Source of the DNA: Haematobia irritans | Taxonomy: Eukaryota > Arthropoda > Insecta > Diptera > Muscidae | NCBI RefSeq assembly: GCF_050003625.1 | Contig: NC_134398.1 | Coordinates: forward strand, 109,758,171-109,822,170 | DNA: 64,000 nucleotides | Direction: 5' to 3' | Notes under the pieces: generated by a model | The model's database searches: none | What the model saw: only the letters and a program-made list of their open reading frames with translations | What the model was told of the DNA's origin: nothing | Position numbers and translations under genes: made by a program | Shown here: piece after piece, positions 21,893-35,929 of the stretch | How positions within the stretch are numbered: the stretch's first letter is position 1 | Layout of the letters: each line of letters starts with the position of its first letter

Positions 21893-22948
21893 ATGTAGTA
21901 AATTTTCCTAAAAGAAATGTAGTAAATTTTCCTATATTCTAACAAGTGTGTTTCCTTAAGTTTTGAAATGATTGAATACTTCTTAGTACGAATGAACTAA
22001 AATATTTTTTTTATGCCAAGTGTTATTCGTATGTATGATAAGCTTTCTATAATAAAGGATGTCAGAATTATCATTTTATAAGAAATTTTACTAAATTTGA
22101 GGAAACTTGGTTTTAGTTCGGTTTTTGTTTATTTCAACGAATGCTTTGTTATCAGTGCATAAAATTTTCTTGTTCAGTAGTAAATTCTTATACCCAGCGA
22201 AGAAAACCGTATTAGTAAAATTCCGTGCCTTATTCTAGTTAATGAACTATTCCTAACTGCTTTCAGTTTAGGATTTTTTTACTGAAACAAGTAAATTTTA
22301 TTATTTGACACAAACATTTAACTGAATGGAAATAAAATGGCTAAACTAATTTGATGAACATTTTTTCCTTTAGTTTCGAAGACACTTTTTTCTGTGTGTA
22401 GTTTATTTTAAGTCGCCGTTTGAACATGCTAACGTATCCTTAGTTCTTTTTTCGTCATAAGTATATTTTTCACACATCTTGCTGAAGAAAAGAATATGAA
22501 AATTGTTAAAAATTATATCATGTATTAAAAATATTTTTTTTACTTCTTCATACACTGAAAAAATAGTGAACCTTTTTCCATTGCTAAATGAACTAAAATG
22601 TAGTAATATTGACCATGATTTAGCCCTTAAGATTTTTTCAACTTGTTTAGTTTATAATACCCTTACATTTTAGTTCATCTATAGCAATGTATTTTAGTTC
22701 ATTTTTACAACACTATAAGATTTATATACCCCTACCAAGTTAAAAAGTCAGTATTATTTTATTATCGGGTTTTGGGAAACCCGATAATAAAAATTGGTTA
22801 ACAGTCTCTTTAAAATGTTGACGACTAAACTATTTTTAAATAAATCATTCCACAGTACAGAGAAATTAAATAATTAAAGGAACAACAAACCCTTTTACTA
22901 TTATGACAATTTTCATACATTAAAATTAAACTTTCTTTGACCAAAAGT

Positions 22949-24205
22949 CATTAGCGTAGCTAGACAGTTTTCCTAGGGGGGGCTATAGCCCCCCTAGCTA
23001 AAAATTTATAGACTGAACTTATAGGTTCAATTAATGTTTTATTTCATAAAATCTAATAGAAAATTAGACATCAAAATAACTCGACAATTATTTTATAATA
23101 AAGCCTCTAAAAGTAGTTCCACACTTTTCCCAGCAAAAAAATTGTGAGTTGTTCTAAAGGCACAACTTTGTAAGTACTTCCAAAAATGTCCTCAATTATT
23201 TTATCTACACAGGAAGTTTTTTACTTCATTTTTTTCATATTTTAATGTGTAATTTTTTGTTTTCTTTGTTTTTCAAATAGTTTAAAAAAAGAGTAAGAAT
23301 AAATAAATTGGTACAAATTATTCAAATTTTGCCACAAAACTGCTAAATCCATTATAGAAAAATCGATAATTTTGGAAATTATTCGAGGAAAAACGTTTCA
23401 AACAAGCGTCAGAATGCATTAAAAATCATAAAAACAATATAAAAATTATTTATTTTGGAAAATATCACAAAATTTTTTAATTCACATTCAAAACACTGAA
23501 TTCGGATCTCACCTTAAGAAGTGATGCAAATTCATTGCAACGGCTGTTGAAACGGTGGACATTTATCATATGACAAGCTCATATTACATTCATTGCTTCT
23601 CCGCCAATTTTGCACCACTTCTAGACCCAAAAAGAACATTTTCACTACTTTTTTGGCAACGCTTTTTCGCAGCATTATTAAGATATTAATTTATGAAAGA
23701 ATAGTTTTAATATCAATTACTGTTTTTTTTTTAATTAAATTGACTAAACTAAATCAATCATAAGTTCAACCACAGCTTTATTTCATAAATATCTGACTTC
23801 AAACATTGTCGTCGGCAACTGCTACTACAACCCAAATAATTCGATTGTTCATGAAAGTCTTTAGCGGAAAGTCTTTGTGCGATTGTATATACTTGTTTAA
23901 TTTTTATAAAAATTAAAAAACTATTGACATTTATTGAAAAATGGAAAATTATAAACAGAGTTTCAAATTCTGGGGAGGGGGGGTCTAAGCCCCCTACAAC
24001 CCAAATAATTCGATTGTTCATGAAAGTCTTTAGCGGAAAGTCTTTGTGCGATTGTATATACTTGTTAAATTTTTATAAAAATTTAAAAACTATTGACATT
24101 TATTGAAAAATGGAAAATCATAAACAGAGTTTCAAATTCTGGGGGGGGGCTAAAATTTTTCTGGGGGGTCTAAGCCCCCTCCCCAGAGGCCTTCCTACGC
24201 TTATG
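22949..24205. mobile_element. hAT MITE (family W, second duplicate)
   Basis: Same ends and same CCAAAAGT flanks (22941-22948 and 24206-24213) as 19080-20358. It was therefore copied with the segment rather than inserted independently. Shorter G-runs account for most of the length difference. Confidence 0.75.
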
Positions 24206-24787
24206 CCAAAAGTAATTTATTATAAAAACTTATGATGAAAGTTCTTAATACAATGTTTTTGTGAATAAAAATTATGACTACGTGAAACAGAGAGTAGTTC
24301 ATTTGAACTCGCTGTTTGGACATTTTGGCTTATCCTTTTTTTATTCATCGTAGGTAATTTGTTCACATATCTTGTTGGAAAAAATGGAAGCAATAATATA
24401 ATATACTATATAATAATATAATTCTTTATTTTAACTTGCAACTTACCATATTTGGGGGCATTTTATCAAATGGTGTAAGGAATTAAGCTTTTCTTTGGAA
24501 AACGTATCTCATAAAATTTGTACCTGAAAAAATTAGAGAAATGAATGAAGTATTCTATATAAACTCGTAAAACTGTGTAGTTATCGATGTGAAAGATATA
24601 ATAAAATACATATTCTAGTTGAAAGAAAGCCAAAGTTTCAATATAAAACTTACCAATTCTCTATTAAATTGTACGCTGAGGGGAAATATAAAAAGTTGTC
24701 CAAATTTATTTGGGTTACTCTGAAATTAAATATTTATTTTTTACATTAAATAAAATTATTAAATAGGTTTCCAAAAAATCAAATAAA

Positions 24788-24987
24788 ACAAGTATATACG
24801 GCCGTAAGTTCGGCCAGGCCGAATCTTATGTACCCTCCACTATGGATTGCGTAGAAACTTCTACGAAAGAATGTCATCCACAATCGAATTACTTGGGTTG
24901 TGGTATCTTAAAACTTCTTAACATCGTTTTCTAAATTGTGAGTTAGTCCATACGTGGTAAATATATATTAGACAAAAAAGTTATGTA
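24788..24987 (-). mobile_element. HINE-A 3' end, cut by element X
   Basis: Duplicate of 20940-21118, including the paired TTCGGCC/GGCCGAA terminus. It stops at 'gttatgTA' where element X begins. Confidence 0.75.
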
Positions 24988-25528
24988 TACACACAAAAAA
25001 TTATCACCAAAATTTTTTCAATTAAACACTTAATTGAATTTGGAAACGGATTCAATTAATATGTTAATTGATTCAATTAATTATTTAATCAAATCCGAAT
25101 AAAAACCAATTAAAAAAATGATTGATATTTGTTACGTTTCCAATTAAAATATTAATTGATTCAATCAATTTGTTAATCAATTCGGAAATAATTTTCAATT
25201 ACAAACGTGATTGAAATTTTTTCCGTTTCCAATTACACATGTGATTGATCCAATCACCTTTGTGATTGAAACTGAATAATTTTGAGCAATGGAAAGAGCG
25301 AAAAGAGAACAAGATAATGGATATTTATTCAACAATGTATGATGGAGAGATCAGGGATGTAAAAGTTGGTACAATTGTACTAAAATTGGTACATTTCACA
25401 TGTAAAAAGTACAGTGGTACTACAATGACTCATTTGGTACAATTCAAACAATCGTATTAATATTGCCACTGATTTGGATTGTATAGAAAAAACGCTTGCA
25501 TAATATTAGGTTTCTTCTAGATTCTATT

Positions 25529-25606
25529 CAGTCCAATGTGGTATCACAATGGACTGAATAGTCTAAGTGAGCCTGATACATCGGGCTGCCACCTAATCTA
25601 ACCTCT
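25529..25606 (+). mobile_element. LINE/SINE 3'-tail fragment
   Basis: It contains atggactgaatagtctaagt, cctgatacatcgggctgcca and the CCTAATCTAACC end, as in the SINE at 45863-46070. With no body or head it is either a severely 5'-truncated SINE/LINE copy or a remnant. Confidence 0.7.
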
Positions 25607-25838
25607 TCTTGATTCCAATCTGCGTACTTGGTATGCGTATTCGAATTAAAGCGTTTCTCATTACGCTTGCGCGTATAGCGCAAATAAAGCATAGAAATGG
25701 TACGATACGTTGAGCTATAATCTGATATTAAAAGAAACACAGAAAACAATCAAGTGCAGCTAACTTTACATTTGTTTTAGTTAATTGGATTAGAAAACCG
25801 TCTTAAGTAAATCCAAAGCACTTGTTTTGTTTGAAAAA

Positions 25839-28800
25839 ATGGAAACATCTGTCGCTAGGTTTGTATTAATACTTTAGTATTAAAAGAAAGTTTTACTAAT
25901 ATAGTCCTTTCAGCTCTGCCAAAAAGACCAAAGCATATGTTGTGCCTTTTAGAGAAGAATGGAAAACTTTGCTTCCATGGCTAATTAAAGATGGTAACAC
26001 CAAAAAATGTATGGCTTGTAATACTAATATAGCAGGAGGAGTTAACCATATAAAACGACATGAGTCGTACAACAGCCATATCAAAAAAAAAATTGGTGCA
26101 ATGAAAACAACTCCAAAAATAAGCAACTTCGTTGAAAACACCACGTGTCCGGTATCAGAGGCAGCAAAAATACTAGAAGTCATGCTTAGTTTGTTCGTAG
26201 CAGAACACAATCTCCCTTTCACAGTATTGGATCATCTTAACAACGTTATAAAATAAGGCTTACCCGATTCACAAATATCAAAAAGATTTCTTATAAATAG
26301 AACAAAGGGTCAGCAAAATTTAACAAATATTATTGGACCAGAAAATGTGAAAAGTATTTCAAATTTTTGCCAAAACAATTTTCGCTAGTAATTGATTAAA
26401 GTACGGACGTAAGTGTGTATAAAAACCTAGCAATTATTATTCGAATTTTTGATGGTAAATGCAGAGATCGATTTTTGGGACCTATACAATTAACCGATTG
26501 TACGGCCAGTGGCATATATGAAGCAACAATCCACTTTTTGAAGGAATGTCAAATACCAATACAGAAAATGGTCGGTATAACAACAGACACTTGTGCTGTA
26601 ATGACGGGCTCGAAAAATGGTGTGCAGGCCAAATTTAAGGAATTAGTCCCCCATTTATTTAAGAATGGTTGCGTATGCCATATTTTGAATTTAGTGTCAG
26701 TTGCAGCTTTCGAAGCTTTTATTTCTGACGACATCGATAAGTTTATGAAAGAAATCAACTATTATTTCTGCAATAGCTCAAGTAGAAGAAATTAATTTTT
26801 AGACTTCCAGCAACATTTTGGAACAGAACTCCACAATATTTTGAAATATTCATCAACAAGATGGCTATCGCGTCAAGAAGTCATTAACAGGTTGTTAGAG
26901 CAATTGGAACCTCTTCATTATTATTTCAATCTAATAGATTTTGAATCAAAATTCAAGAGAGACAAAGTCAACTTTATTACTTCTGGATTTAAAAATCCAG
27001 TGTATAAATTAAATTTTTATACCCTTCACCACTACTGTGGTACAGGGTATAATAAGTTTGTGCATTTGTATGTAACGCCAAGAAATAGTGGCCATAGACC
27101 CATCTTTTAGTATACCGATCGGCTTAGAATTAAATTCTGAGTCGATTTAGCGATGTCCGTCTGTCTGTCTGTCCGTCCGTCTGTCTGTATATGTAATTTT
27201 GTGCACAAAGTACAGCTCGCAATTTAAGTCTGATCGTCCTCAATTTTGGCACAGGGCCGTTTCTTGGGACAGAGACAATCGCTATTGGTTTTGGAAAAAA
27301 TCGGTTCAGATTTAGATATAGCTGCCATATATATTTATCCCCGATTTGGTCATAGTTAGCGTGTTTATCAACCGATTTTCTTGAAATACCGTACATCCAA
27401 ATATTTTATGAATCTCGAAAATCTTGCAAAATATCAGCCAAATCGGTTCAGATTTAGATATAGCTCCCATATATATCTTTCGTCCGATTTAGACTCATAT
27501 GACCACAGAGGCCAAAGTTTACTACCGATCTTCGTGAAATTTTGCACAGAGGGTAGAATTGACATTCTACCAATGCTTGGTAAATTTGATTGAAATCGGT
27601 TCAAATTTAGATATAGCCCCCATATATATCTTTCGTCCGATTTGAACTTATATGGCCGCAAAAGCCAGAGTTTTTACGTGATTTGCTTCAAATTTTGCAC
27701 AAGGGGTACGTTTAATAGTATCGTTAAGTGTGTCAAATTTTGTTAAAATCGGTTCAGATTTAGATATAGCTCACATATATATCTTTCGCCCGATTTGGAC
27801 TTATATGGTCTCAAAAGCCAGACTTTTACCCTGACTTACTTCAAATTTTGCACAAGCGGTACTTTTAACGATACTATTGTATGTGCCAAATATGGTCAAA
27901 ATCGATTCAGATTTAGATATAGCTCCCATATATATCTTTCGTCCGATTTGAACTTATATGGCCTTAAAATCCAGGGTTTTGCCGTGATGTGCTACAAATT
28001 TCGGACAAGGAGTACGTTTGGTAGTATCGGTAATTGTGCCAAATTTGGTTGAAATCGGTTCAGATTTAGATATGGTTCCCATATATATCTTCCGTCCGAT
28101 TTGCACTCATATGACCAGGGGGCCTAAGTTATACTGCCATTTACGTGCAATTTCGCATAGATAGCAGAATTATTATTCTAACTATACATGTCAAATTTAG
28201 TCAAAATCGGTTCAGATTATATATAGCTCCCATATATACGTACACCAGAGTTGGGGAAGTATGGTAGACTGTTACACATTTTAGACCCATTTTCAATGGA
28301 AGTGTCCTCCAATTAACTGGATAGCGTTAGCCGATTTAAATTTTAATTCTAGAGATATTGTAGAAGTAAAAAAATTGTCTCCTTTACGTTATCTTCCAGC
28401 AAATGTTAAGTAGTTGAGATGGTAACACAAATTTTGGCCTACATAGGTGTGAAGGGTATAATATAGTCGGTCCCGCCCGACTTTAGACTTTACTTGCTTG
28501 TTTATTCCTTCAATATGTTCTTAAAAATGTAAATGACATAAACATCGAAATGCAAGCAGAAGAAGTTCGAATGCACATTTTTTAGAACGCATGATATTTA
28601 TGTTTCGACAAATTGCGCGAAATTTTCTACTAAAAGATGTGCTGGATAGTTCAAAAATATCAGATATTGATCTGAACCAAAACCATCTTCCTACAAATGA
28701 TATATTGTGTGGGACGAGTGTCGATATTATCTATCATCAAACGACATTGACCCAAAAATTGTTACGGGTTTTAAAGAAAATTGTAAAAAGTTTTACATAA

Positions 28801-29210
28801 AATTCTGCGAAACATTACGAATAAAAGTTGATTTTGAAAATAATATATTGTCCTGGTTTCCAAAATTTAAACCGGAACATGTTCTCTCTGGGCAAACTGG
28901 ATGTATAGTGCCACTCCTGGTTAAGATGTTTCCAAATGAAGAACAAAATTTTCACTCCATTAACACCCAGTATAGGGCATTAGCTGACGTTGAAAGTCTT
29001 AAGATATTTAAAAGTGATACCATTTCCTCAATTCCTGTCAATTCCTCATTCTTCGGCAAACGTTGAAAGAATATTTTCTTATCAAAATATTATAAAAACA
29101 AAGGAAAGAAACAGACTACAAGTACAAACTGTCTCCAGTCTAATTCAATCGAAAGACTACTTGAAGTCTTCTAACTCATGTTGCTATGACTTTAAAGTTT
29201 CGAAATCACA
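25839..29210 (+). pseudogene. hAT transposase with BED zinc finger (spliced, decayed)
   Basis: Exon 1 (25839-25858, METSVAS) joins at GT/AG (25859-25913) to exon 2. Exon 2 holds FREEWKTLLPWLIKDG and a BED-type finger CMACNTNIAGGVNHIKRHES (C-x2-C..H..H). Frameshifts and stops follow near 26257 and 26385-26400. The RNase H-like core resumes: VGITTDTCAVMTGSKNGVQA (the conserved D), VCHILNLV, and TRWLSRQEV at 26855. After the HINE-B insertion the C-terminal part reads ILSWFPKFKPEHVL and PHSSANVERIFSYQN (hAT dimerisation signature), to about 29210. At least four lesions. It resembles the transposases related to KIAA1586/ZMYM-type domesticated proteins, from memory. Confidence 0.8.
27018..28503 (+). 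mobile_element. HINE-B repeat, both ends present
   Basis: It opens TTATACCCTTCACCACTACT with the nested hairpin. A (GTCY)n tract follows at 27156-27187, then eight or so ~150-bp 'gaaatcggttcagatttaga' units. It closes with AGTCGG..CCGACT and tacttgcttgttt at 28503. It is inserted between T residues of the hAT transposase frame, which continues on both sides. This is the clearest single copy defining the ends of the HINE-B family. Confidence 0.75.
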
Positions 29211-29840
29211 ATTTAAATGCTGGTCATTTAATAGACTGATTTATATAAGAATTTTCTATACAATGTGTTTTTATAACTTTAAGTTAATTTTTTGTAATTA
29301 CTTTTTAAATGTTTTAACGTTTTGTAAAAACATAGAGTTAAATGAATTTTATATATTATTTTAATTTTTTATGTTTTGTTATTTTGTTTTGGTCAAATAA
29401 ATGAATTTTTGAAAATTGGTACAATTTGATGCCAAAAATTACACTTTTTTATTCTTGTTGGTACAATTTAAAAAATCGGATTTGCATCCCTGGGAGAGAT
29501 CAGTCTGTGGAAGTAACTCGTAACGAACGGTTGGGTTTTTGTTTTTCGCGTAAATTGAAAAAACATGATTGGCGACATTCTGTCTGCTGCATTCAAAATG
29601 TGTGCATAAATATTTTGAACGCAACAACAAATCATAGCAAAGGGTTGAAACAAGTAAAGTGTGCAACAACAAACGGCCACGTGGTAAAGGTTTGAAAAAA
29701 AATATATGACAGAACGCATTTGAAATTACCTGTGTTTGTGATTTGTGGTATTGTAAAAATGGAAAACAATCTACGTTTATTGAAGGTAAGAAATTGTGAA
29801 ATGTGAATACCGTTTTCTATTGAAGCCTGTTTACATTAAA

Positions 29841-30592
29841 CGATCCGGTTGAAATTTGGTGCATGGTGTTGGTATATGGTCTCTAACAACCATGCTAAAA
29901 TTGGTCCACATCGGTCCATAATTATATATAGACCTAATATAAACCGATCCCCAGATTTGACCTCCGTAGCCCCTTGGAAGAGCAAAATTCATCCGATTCG
30001 GTTGAAATTTGGTACGTGATGTTTGTATATGATATTTAACAACCATGCCAAAAGTCGTCCATATCAGTCCATAATCATATATAGCCCCCATATAAACCGA
30101 TCCCGATTTTGGTTTTGGAGCCACTTGGAGGAGAATTTTCATCCGAGTCAGTTGAAATTTGGTACATTGTGCTAGTATATGGCCGTTAACAACCATGCCT
30201 AACTAGGTCCATATCGGTCTATAGTTATATATAGCCCTCAGATGAATCGATCCCCAATCACACAAAAATTGGTCCATATCAAGTTCATAATTCTATATAG
30301 CCCCCATATAAGCGACCCACATATTTCAATTCTGGCTCTCTACGTACCGTGCAAAAGTCCATGTCGATTCGCAATTATTTGTAGACTTACCTATACATAA
30401 CTTTTTTGTCTAATATATACCACGTATGGACTAACTCACAATTTAGAAAACGATGTTAAGAAGTTTTAAGATACCACAACCCAAGTAATTCGATTGTGGA
30501 TGACATTCTTTCGTAGAAGTTTCTACGCAATCCATGGTGGAGGGTACATAAGATTCGGCCTGGCCGAACTTACGTCCTTATATACTTAACAC
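29841..30592 (+). mobile_element. HINE-A repeat, 5' truncated
   Basis: It begins inside a unit ('atccggttgaaatttggtgc') fused directly to element X. It runs through about four units and ends with agattcggcctggccgaact and tatactta at 30592. The terminal ttgttt is altered to ttaaca, which may be decay. The junction with X at 29841 shares only 'cg', so it looks like an illegitimate join rather than an insertion. Confidence 0.65.
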
Positions 30593-30866
30593 TTTATTTT
30601 AATTACTAGATGAGTAGGACTCAGTTGTAATAAACTCTAAATAAAAAAAAAATAAAAAATAAATAAAACTTTATTTTAAAGGCATATTTTACTTGAAACA
30701 TAACATAAGTTCTACTGAAAGTCGAGGCTGAATTTGGAAATTTAAGTTGTCGTTATAACGATTTTAAAAGACATTGACAGCAAAACACAAATAAGACGTA
30801 AATTATATGCATTATACTAGAGTTCTCTAACAGGAGCATTGTACAAATTAAGAGAATGGATACTAT

Positions 30867-32074
30867 CCCAGCAAAAACTCTCATTACCCGGTGATCTGGT
30901 AGGTAAGCCTATTTAAAAAGAAATAACTACTTATTAATTGGCATCGCTCCGGATTACATTTACATACGCATGTCCTAAGAGGAAAGTGCTTCACCCCAGG
31001 CATACCTTCGGCCATGAAATAAGTAGTGTATAAAGAGCATATGATCACCTAATATGTAATCATTTATTCGTAATTTGAAAAATAACTACTTTTTTCTCAG
31101 GTATGCAAATCTCGAAAATAAATACTTCTTATGTTTTTTGAATAATATAAAACGTAATTCTCTTCGCAGAAAAAAAGCTTATCCAGTTCTAAAAATTTTG
31201 TCTTTACACTAATTATGTTGGTACTGATTCCGAGAAACGGAGAAGTCCTTTCGAAACCTTTTAATGATAACTCAAATGATATGTTTCAAGTAAAAACGAC
31301 TTTAAAATAAAGTATTAGAAGACATCTCCTATTCTTTAATCCTGTTTAGCTTTGCTAGAAACCAAAAGTCAAAGTTTTATACAATTTCATTAATTTTTAA
31401 GATTTTTTTAGAATAATTAAAGCCAAGTTGATCTTAGTACAACAAAATTGCTTTTCATGTATAAATACCCATTTTAATTCGAATCAACTAACTGTAGGGA
31501 TAAAACAAGTTTATTAAAAAGTTTATCTACTTTGGACAAGGCAAAAAATTTTATGCGTCTTTTATGCTAATCAAAACTCGCAACAAAAAAATCTCACTAT
31601 ATTTTCTTTCAGTTTATGAAAATAATAAAAAATACAATGCATGTGCGGTTTATAACGAAATTTGGTCCACGAAATTTGGAGAGATGTAAATTTAGATGTG
31701 CATATATCCTAGAACGAATTAAACGCAAATTAATTCCAAGATCAAACTAGAAAACTTACTACAGTGAGTTAAATTCGTGAATTACATTATAATATATCTA
31801 TATTCATTTAAAGCACCATTATTATGAAATACATGGAAAACATTTTAGACAAATATTGGTTTTAATTTTTTATGCAAATGCTCAATATTTTATTAAGCCA
31901 TTATCAACTGCATTACTTTTTGAGAAGAATCATCACAAATTACTGAGAAGTACTTATTATTGTCATTATAAGTTAGTCATTATAACTCATCGCAATGTAA
32001 TGCAACGTGTAATGAGAGTTTTACTTCTGGTAATGCAAATTGTAATGAGTTATGGTTACCTAGTTTTTGCTGGG
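30867..32074. mobile_element. ~1.2-kb MITE with CCCAGCAAAAACT ends
   Basis: The left terminus CCCAGCAAAAACTCTCATTA and the inverted right terminus CCCAGCAAAAACTAGGTAAC match for 13 bp. Inside both ends are further partial matches (attaccc; aatgagt). The target duplication is unclear (AT at most). No transposase is visible; the frame at 31856-32110 has no motif. Confidence 0.55.
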
Positions 32075-32382
32075 ATTGTTTATTTTAGTCTAAATTATAC
32101 TGAAAGATAAATAAATAACATAAACGATTTATAAAAAAAGACAATGACAGCATATGAAAAAAAAAGCTGAAAAATTGAAATTTGTTTCATAGAATCACGT
32201 AAGCAAAACTCTAATTGTGTCTTAAATATGTCCTTACTTTGCGCTTCCTTGGCTCAACATCATCAATACCAAAATCATTATTGTAAAGACAAAATATTTT
32301 GAACAGGGCATGCTTTTTTCAGTGTACGAGGGGAAATATAAAAAGTTCAAATTTATTTGGGATTATTTATTTTATTTTTTAC

Positions 32383-32610
32383 ATTTACGGCCATTTTCAT
32401 GTAGCTCCGTTAGGTTTTAACTGCCAGTTAACAGAAAGTAAATTGCAAATATCTTCCCTCCAGTTAACTTTAACTGAAAAATTTTCGTCAGTTAAGTTCC
32501 TAACTGGCATATGGAATATATATGGAAGATGACAGCTTCGTCCATAATACGATTTAAAAGTTGGTTAGTTAACGGAACACTAACGGAGCTTTATGAAAAT
32601 GGGGGTAAAT
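32383..32610. mobile_element. 228-bp MITE, ~30-bp inverted ends
   Basis: The left end ATTTACGGCCATTTTCATGT and the inverted right end ATTTACCCCCATTTTCATAA both continue AGCTCCGTTAG. The interior has paired gttaac/cagttaac motifs (32410-32500), so the transcript or single strand would fold extensively. Superfamily not assigned. Confidence 0.65.
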
Positions 32611-33286
32611 ATAAACTTTAAATTGGTTACCAAAAAATTTAATTAAAGAAATAATAGTATGCATAACTAAATAGCCTGGTTATAAGGATGGCAAAAAAAC
32701 TTACCAATTCACTATTAAATTATAAGCAGAGGAGTAATACAGTTTTTTTAAATTGATTAAAGAAATAATAACATACGGCATTAAAAAACTGTGTTGTTTG
32801 GCGATATAAAGGTCATAAAAACGTAAATATTCTAGTTAAAAGAAAGCCAATTTTTAAAAGAAACAATTCTCTATTAAATTATGCGCTGAGGAGAAATATA
32901 AAAAGTTGTCGATCCATCTGGGGTTGCTCTGAAATTAAATATTTTTTACATTATACTGGTTTCCAAAAAATTTAATTAAGAAATTGTGGTGTACCAATGC
33001 AATAAAGAAACGACAATGCGTTCTTGTTTACTTCAAAATGCAGAACGATTTTTAAGTATTCTATACAAAGCGTAGAACTAGAAATGTTAAAGCATTTATA
33101 TGTGTACGTACATGTGTGTATGTGTGTGTTAAAGAAAAGATACAAGCATATAAATCAGCGATGAGCAAAGAGACTACGCGGCGTTTTTCTCTTGCTCTGC
33201 CAAATGTTCTCTCGCTCAGTTAAGTCTCAAAACAGGTTTTTTACACAAGACGAAATGAATTTGTATTTTGAAAACACATTTCAGTC

Positions 33287-34189
33287 CAGGGATGACAAAC
33301 GATGTTGACGAAAAAGTACTAAAAATTTACTTTTCGAGACCAAAAGGTGCTAAAATTACATAATATAAAATTTAAAGACTATTGTAAAAGTATACGTATA
33401 TTTAAATCTAGACAGTTTTGGATTTTTTTTTAGATTTTCTAAAAAAATCTTATCTTGCAAAATTTTATTTCTTTAGTCCCAATGGCTCGCGGTCGTGCCA
33501 CTGTTCTTTTGACAGTCGAAATGTATCAAAAAAAGCACAAAAGTGTCAACTTTATCAACCCTGTTTCAGTCTCGCTTGAGCAACCGATCAAGCTGGGTTG
33601 GTTGTCGCATGTTGTTCAGCGATTACATGAAGGATCTCTAAAGGAATTTAACAATTTAAATAATAACTTTGATTTAGATTTTTCAATTTCCCTAAGTAGT
33701 TTTAATTCTATTTTATACTTAATTTATTTTTAGAATTGCTAGTCTGTAATTCCGTAGACTGAATAAATAAATATATTTTTTTGTTTCCAGAACTCATAAC
33801 TTTCAATTAAACTCAACTCTTTATTATAATAACTAGATGTAATAAAAAATATTTTTTTAACAATCAATTAATTTTTTCTATTGTGCCTATTTGAAATTCT
33901 AAAAATATTATTTATTTTACGATCTCGAATCAAAGGCAATGAACAAAAACACTTAGTATTTACGATCTTATATTTTTTTTAGTACATCCAAATAATGTTT
34001 TGTTTCGTTAAAAAGTTAATTACTTTAAAATTCTTTAACAATGACGGAAATACGTCTCTAAAGTCTTTCGTAAAAATCTAATAAAAAAACTAACTTAATA
34101 TAATTATCCAGTATCATTTCTCGAAGTGCATAAAGAGAGCAATCAATTGAATTCGCACACAAACACAAATCCTCTCTGCACATCCCTGA
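33287..34189. mobile_element. Tentative hAT-like element with CAGGGATG ends
   Basis: CAGGGATGACAAACG at 33287 faces the complement of CAGGGATGTGCAGAG ending 34189. The same CAGGGATG start is used by the proven hAT at 25352. The 8-bp flanks (TTTCAGTC and AAATAGAT) do not match, so either the duplication has decayed or the pairing is fortuitous. Confidence 0.3.
33482..33733 (+). CDS. Small unassigned frame (83 codons)
   Basis: An ATG at 33482 follows a possible acceptor (tttctttag at 33467-33475). It opens MARGRATVLLTVEMYQKKHK, then a stretch with KLGWLSHVVQRLHEGSLKEF, and ends in hydrophobic low-complexity residues. AATAAA lies about 30 bases past the stop. No family is recognised. It could be an exon of the tentative hAT around it, or chance. 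Confidence 0.2.
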   Translation: MARGRATVLLTVEMYQKKHKSVNFINPVSVSLEQPIKLGWLSHVVQRLHEGSLKEFNNLNNNFDLDFSISLSSFNSILYLIYF

Positions 34190-34406
34190 AATAGATACAA
34201 AAGAAGAAGATGAGTAAAGCACTGTAAGATTATACCAAAGTATAATAAACTGGACCGTAATACTATACAAATAATACTATACATAAAAAATATTCTTTTT
34301 TAATAAAAGCCACATTAAAAGAAACAACTAACCAATTTAAGATTAAACTATAAGCTAAAATTTTCCAAATTCATCTGGGATTACTCTGAAATTGAATATT
34401 TATTTT

Positions 34407-35777
<1,371 letters not shown>

Positions 35778-35929
35778 ATATTGAATAATATTAAATTAGA
35801 TTTCTGTGAAACAATTCAATATACTTTCCCTTTCAGCATATTGAACATTCGTAATGACTTTTTCTAAGCTTCCGAACAAGTCGCACCTTTTCTAAGGTAA
35901 CGACATGAAAAGGAGGTAATCCCTCACGA

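Larger units (their letters stand above)
18041..24987. repeat. 3.87-kb tandem segmental duplication (18041-21911 and 21912-24987)
   Basis: The two copies line up base for base at an offset of 3869-3871 with only scattered substitutions and one-base length changes. Each contains the end of MITE Y, a 14-bp-stem hairpin, a hAT MITE with its own 8-bp duplication, a shared AT-rich block and a reverse HINE-A end. The second copy is cut at 24987 by insertion of element X. At the junction the start motif is stuttered (atgtagtaaattttccta appears twice within 45 bp), as expected for a join by recombination or replication slippage. Confidence 0.9.
25352..29492 (+). mobile_element. hAT transposon, 4.1 kb, decayed
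   Basis: The termini CAGGGATGTAAAAG and inverted CAGGGATGCAAATCC are flanked by an exact 8-bp duplication GGAGAGAT (25344-25351 and 29493-29500). Element X copy 3 reads through the empty site. It carries a BED-finger transposase relic, a 78-bp LINE/SINE 3' tail at 25529-25606 and a HINE-B at 27018-28503. Transposition is no longer possible with this transposase, though the ends look usable in trans. Confidence 0.85.
24990..29840 (+). mobile_element. Element X, copy 2 (parts 24990-25351 and 29501-29840), split by a hAT
   Basis: It starts CACACAAAAAATTATCACC after TA (24988-24989) and continues with ~40-bp AATTGATTGAATCAATTAAT units to 25260. The unique sequence 'gagcaatggaaagagcgaaa' follows. 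The hAT at 25352-29492 interrupts at ggagagat. X resumes with gtctgtggaagtaactcgta and reaches ATGGAAAACAATCTACG at 29759, a 27-base exon-like piece with a GTAAGA donor. It is then replaced by a HINE-A fragment at 29841. Same order as copy 3 on the opposite strand. Confidence 0.65.
30593..34406. other. AT-rich, mostly unique-looking interval with MITEs
   Basis: Apart from the three candidate elements and the small frame listed separately, no coding motif is seen. A ~100-bp motif (agaggggaaatataaaaagt..tctgaaattaaatattta) recurs in diverged form at about 32330, 32700, 32880 and 34340, and also at 20825 and 24675. A (gt)n run lies at 33113-33130, and a segment at 33160-33230 is unusually rich in CTCTT/GAGCA. 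Confidence 0.5.

Noticed and set aside
25266..25460. 64-codon frame starting at the element X end
   Set aside because: It crosses the X/hAT insertion boundary at 25352, so it cannot be an original gene.
33287..34189. A second proven CAGGGATG hAT
   Set aside because: The ends agree for only 8 bases and the flanking 8-mers differ. It is kept as a tentative feature and not used in any argument.
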